In this document: positions 61,668 to 64,000 of the stretch, in pieces
Numbering within the stretch: position 1 is the stretch's first letter
Layout: each line of letters begins with the position of its first letter
Source: Tetragonia tetragonoides
Lineage: Eukaryota; Streptophyta; Magnoliopsida; Caryophyllales; Aizoaceae
Direction: 5' to 3'
Assembly (NCBI GenBank): GCA_038025085.1
Contig: CM076146.1
Location: 23,878,501 to 23,942,500, forward strand
Length of the DNA stretch: 64,000 bases
Notes under the pieces: generated by a model
Seen by the model: only the letters and a program-made list of their open reading frames with translations
Databases searched by the model: none
What the model was told of the DNA's origin: nothing
Translations under genes and position numbers: made by a program

Positions 61668-64000
61668 GTTGTATATTAAGAGAAAGCATCCAAATGCTTT
61701 GTTTGTATTCATTTGAGTGTGAAACTACACCTAGGATGTTTACAAGTACAAACAAGCTTCAACTCAAGCTTTTTAATGTATTTACGCATTTTAAAAGCTC
61801 ATACGAGTAGGGTGAAAGAGATTTGAGTTCTTTTGTGTTGTATATTAAGAGAAAGCATCCAAATACTTTGTGTACATTCATTTGAGTGTGAAACTATACC
61901 TAGGATGTTTACAGTTACAAACAAGCTTCAACTCAAGCTTTTGAATACATTTACGCGTTTTAAAAGCTCATACGAGTAGGGTGAAAGAGATTTGAGTTCT
62001 TTTTTGTTGTATATTCAGAGAAAGCATCCAAATACGTTGTTTGCATTCATTTGAGCGTGAAACTACACCTAGGATGTTTACAGTTACAAACAAGCTTCAA
62101 CTCAAGCTTTTGAATGCATTTATGCTTTTTAAAAGCTCATACGAGTAGGGTGAAAGAGATTTGAGTTCTTTTGTGTTGTATATTAAGAGAAAGCATCCAA
62201 ATACTTTGTTTGTCTTCATTTGAGTGTGAAACTACACCGAGGATGTTTACAAGTACAAACAAGCTTCAACTCAAGCTTTTGAATGTATTTACGCATTTTA
62301 AAAGCTCATACGAGTAGGGTAAAAGAGATTTGAGTTCTTTTGTGTTGTATATTAAGAGAAAGCTTCCAAATACTTTGTGTACATTCATTTGAGTGTGAAA
62401 CTACATCTAGGATGTTTACCGTTACAAACAAGTTTCAACTCAAGCTTTTGAATGCATTTACGCGTTTTAAAAGCTCATACGAGTAGGGTGAAAGAGATTT
62501 GAATTCTTTTGTGTTGTATATTAAGAGAAAGCATCCAAATACTATGTTTGCATTCATTTGAGTGTGAAACTACACCTAGGATGTTTACAAGTACAAACAA
62601 GTTTCAACTCAAGCTCTTGAATGAATTTTCGCGTTTTAACAGCTCTTAGAACTAGGGTGATAGAAATTGAGTTCTTTTGTGTTGTATATTAAGACAAATC
62701 ATCCAAATACTTTGTTTTCATTCATTTGAGTGTGAAACTACACCTAGGATGTTTACAGTTACAAACAAGCTTCAACTCAAGCTTTTGAATGCATTTATGC
62801 TTTTTAAAAGCTCATACGAGTAGGGTGAAAGAGATTTGAGTTCTTTTGTGTTGTATATTAAGAGAAAGCATCCAAATACTTTGTTTTCATTCATTTGAAT
62901 GTGTGAAACTAAACCTAGGATGTTTACAAGTACAAACAAGCTTCAACTCAAGCTTTTGAAAGCATTTATGCTTTTTAAAAGCTCATACGAGTAGGGTGAA
63001 AGAGATTTGAGTTCTTTTGTGTTGTATATTAAGAGAAAGCATCCAAATGCTTTGTTTGTATTCATTTGAGTGTGAAACTACACCTAGGATGTTTACAAGT
63101 ACAAAAAAGCTTCAACTCAAGCTTTTTAATGTATTTACGCATTTTAAAAGCTCATACGAGTAGGGTGAAAGAGATTTGAGTTCTTTTGTGTTGTATATTA
63201 AGAGAAAGCATCCAAATACTTTGTGTACATTCATTTGAGTGTGAAACTATACCTAGGATGTTTACAGTTACAAACAAGCTTCAACTCAAGCTTTTGAATG
63301 CATTTACGCGTTTTAAAAGCTCATACGAGTAGGGTGAAAGAGATTTGAGTTCTTTTTTGTTGTATATTCAGAGAAAGCATCCAAATACGTTGTTTGCATT
63401 CATTTGAGCGTGAAACTACACCTAGGATGTTTACAGTTACAAACAAGCTTCAACTCAAGCTTTTGAATGCATTTATGCTTTTTAAAAGCTCATACGAGTA
63501 GGGTGAAAGAGATTTGAGTTCTTTTGTGTTGTATATTAAGAGAAAGCATCCAAATACTTTGTTTGTATTCATTTGAGTGTGAAACTACACCGAGGATGTT
63601 TACAAGTACAAACAAGCTTCAACTCAAGCTTTTGAATGTATTTACGCATTTTAAAAGCTCATACGAGTAGGGTAAAAGAGATTTGAGTTCTTTTGTGTTG
63701 TATATTAAGAGAAAGCTTCCAAATACTTTGTGTACATTCATTTGAGTGTGAAACTACATCTAGGATGTTTACCATTACAAACAAGTTTCAACTCAAGCTT
63801 TTGAATGCATTTACGCGTTTTAAAAGCTCATACGAGTAGGGTGAAAGAGATTTGAATTCTTTTGTGTTGTATATTAAGAGAAAGCATCCAAATACTATGT
63901 TTGCATTCATTTGAGTGTGAAACTACACCTAGGATGTTTACAAGTACAAACAAGTTTCAACTCAAGCTCTTGAATGAATTTTCGCGTTTTAACAGCTCTT

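Larger units (their letters stand above)
36354..64000 (+). repeat. Satellite array block 4
   Basis: About 163 monomers by length, uninterrupted to the window end, same orientation and phase as the other blocks. It is built from long, near-identical duplications in monomer register: 37300-41366 matches 47625-51691 (+10,325 bp, 61 monomers); 42070-48780 matches 50027-56737 (+7,957 bp, 47 monomers); 52700-55000 matches 56762-59062 (+4,062 bp, 24 monomers); 57750-60109 matches 61641-64000 (+3,891 bp, 23 monomers). No gene, RNA or transposon is visible. Small open frames here, such as 57604-57825, are chance frames through two monomers. Confidence 0.98.

Noticed and set aside
1..64000. CRISPR-like regular repetition
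   Set aside because: Repeats are directly adjacent with no unique spacers, the period is about 169 bp, no cas genes occur, and the retroelement is of a plant type.
1..64000. A CENP-B box or other known centromere protein binding motif
   Set aside because: I found no sequence resembling the mammalian CENP-B box in the monomer landmarks, and plants are not known to use it. Centromere identity remains an inference from repeat structure and inserted elements.
1..64000. A previously undescribed gene system such as a defence or biosynthetic cluster
   Set aside because: Apart from the single retroelement polyprotein there is no credible coding sequence on either strand. The unusual biology here lies in repeat architecture and retroelement targeting.

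Overview
This window is almost entirely a plant satellite array. About 59.7-60 kb is one AT-rich tandem repeat with a monomer of 168-170 bp, roughly 340 head-to-tail copies by length, all in the same orientation. A monomer near nucleosome length, organisation into multi-kilobase higher-order repeats (HORs), and interruption only by young LTR retrotransposons that look centromere-type (CRM-like chromovirus) suggest a flowering-plant centromere or pericentromere. The tRNA-iMet type primer binding site of the intact element fits a plant host. I do not recognise the satellite well enough to name a species. No host gene, RNA gene or CRISPR is visible.

Layout: satellite block 1 (1-18748); solo LTR 1 (18749-19532, 784 bp, duplication CCTAG); satellite block 2 (19533-28154); solo LTR 2 (28155-29119, 965 bp, duplication AAACT); satellite block 3 (29120-32011); a complete two-LTR Ty3/gypsy element on the minus strand (32012-36353, duplication CAAGT); satellite block 4 (36354-64000). 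All three insertions have exact 5-bp target duplications, and the repeat resumes in phase after each.

The two-LTR element is young: its 390-bp LTRs differ at one site. It has a tRNA-iMet primer binding site, a polypurine tract and one 1175-codon gag-pol frame that ends inside the 3' LTR. It is also defective: the frame is fused in-frame across a loss of the end of RNase H and nearly all of the integrase catalytic core, a zinc-knuckle cysteine is Tyr, and both LTRs lack a 394-bp core (including the TATA box) that the closely related solo LTR 1 still has. It therefore looks like a recently mobilised non-autonomous derivative that relied on a partner element for integration.

The satellite carries nested long-range duplications: about 2.7 copies of a 5,756-bp (34-monomer) HOR in block 1; 14- and 13-monomer duplications in block 2; and duplications at offsets of 10,325, 7,957, 4,062 and 3,891 bp in block 4. 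These are the expected traces of unequal exchange or replication slippage in register with the monomer. The three retroelement insertions lie within about 21 bp of each other in monomer coordinates, a possible sign of nucleosome-phased or sequence-guided integration.
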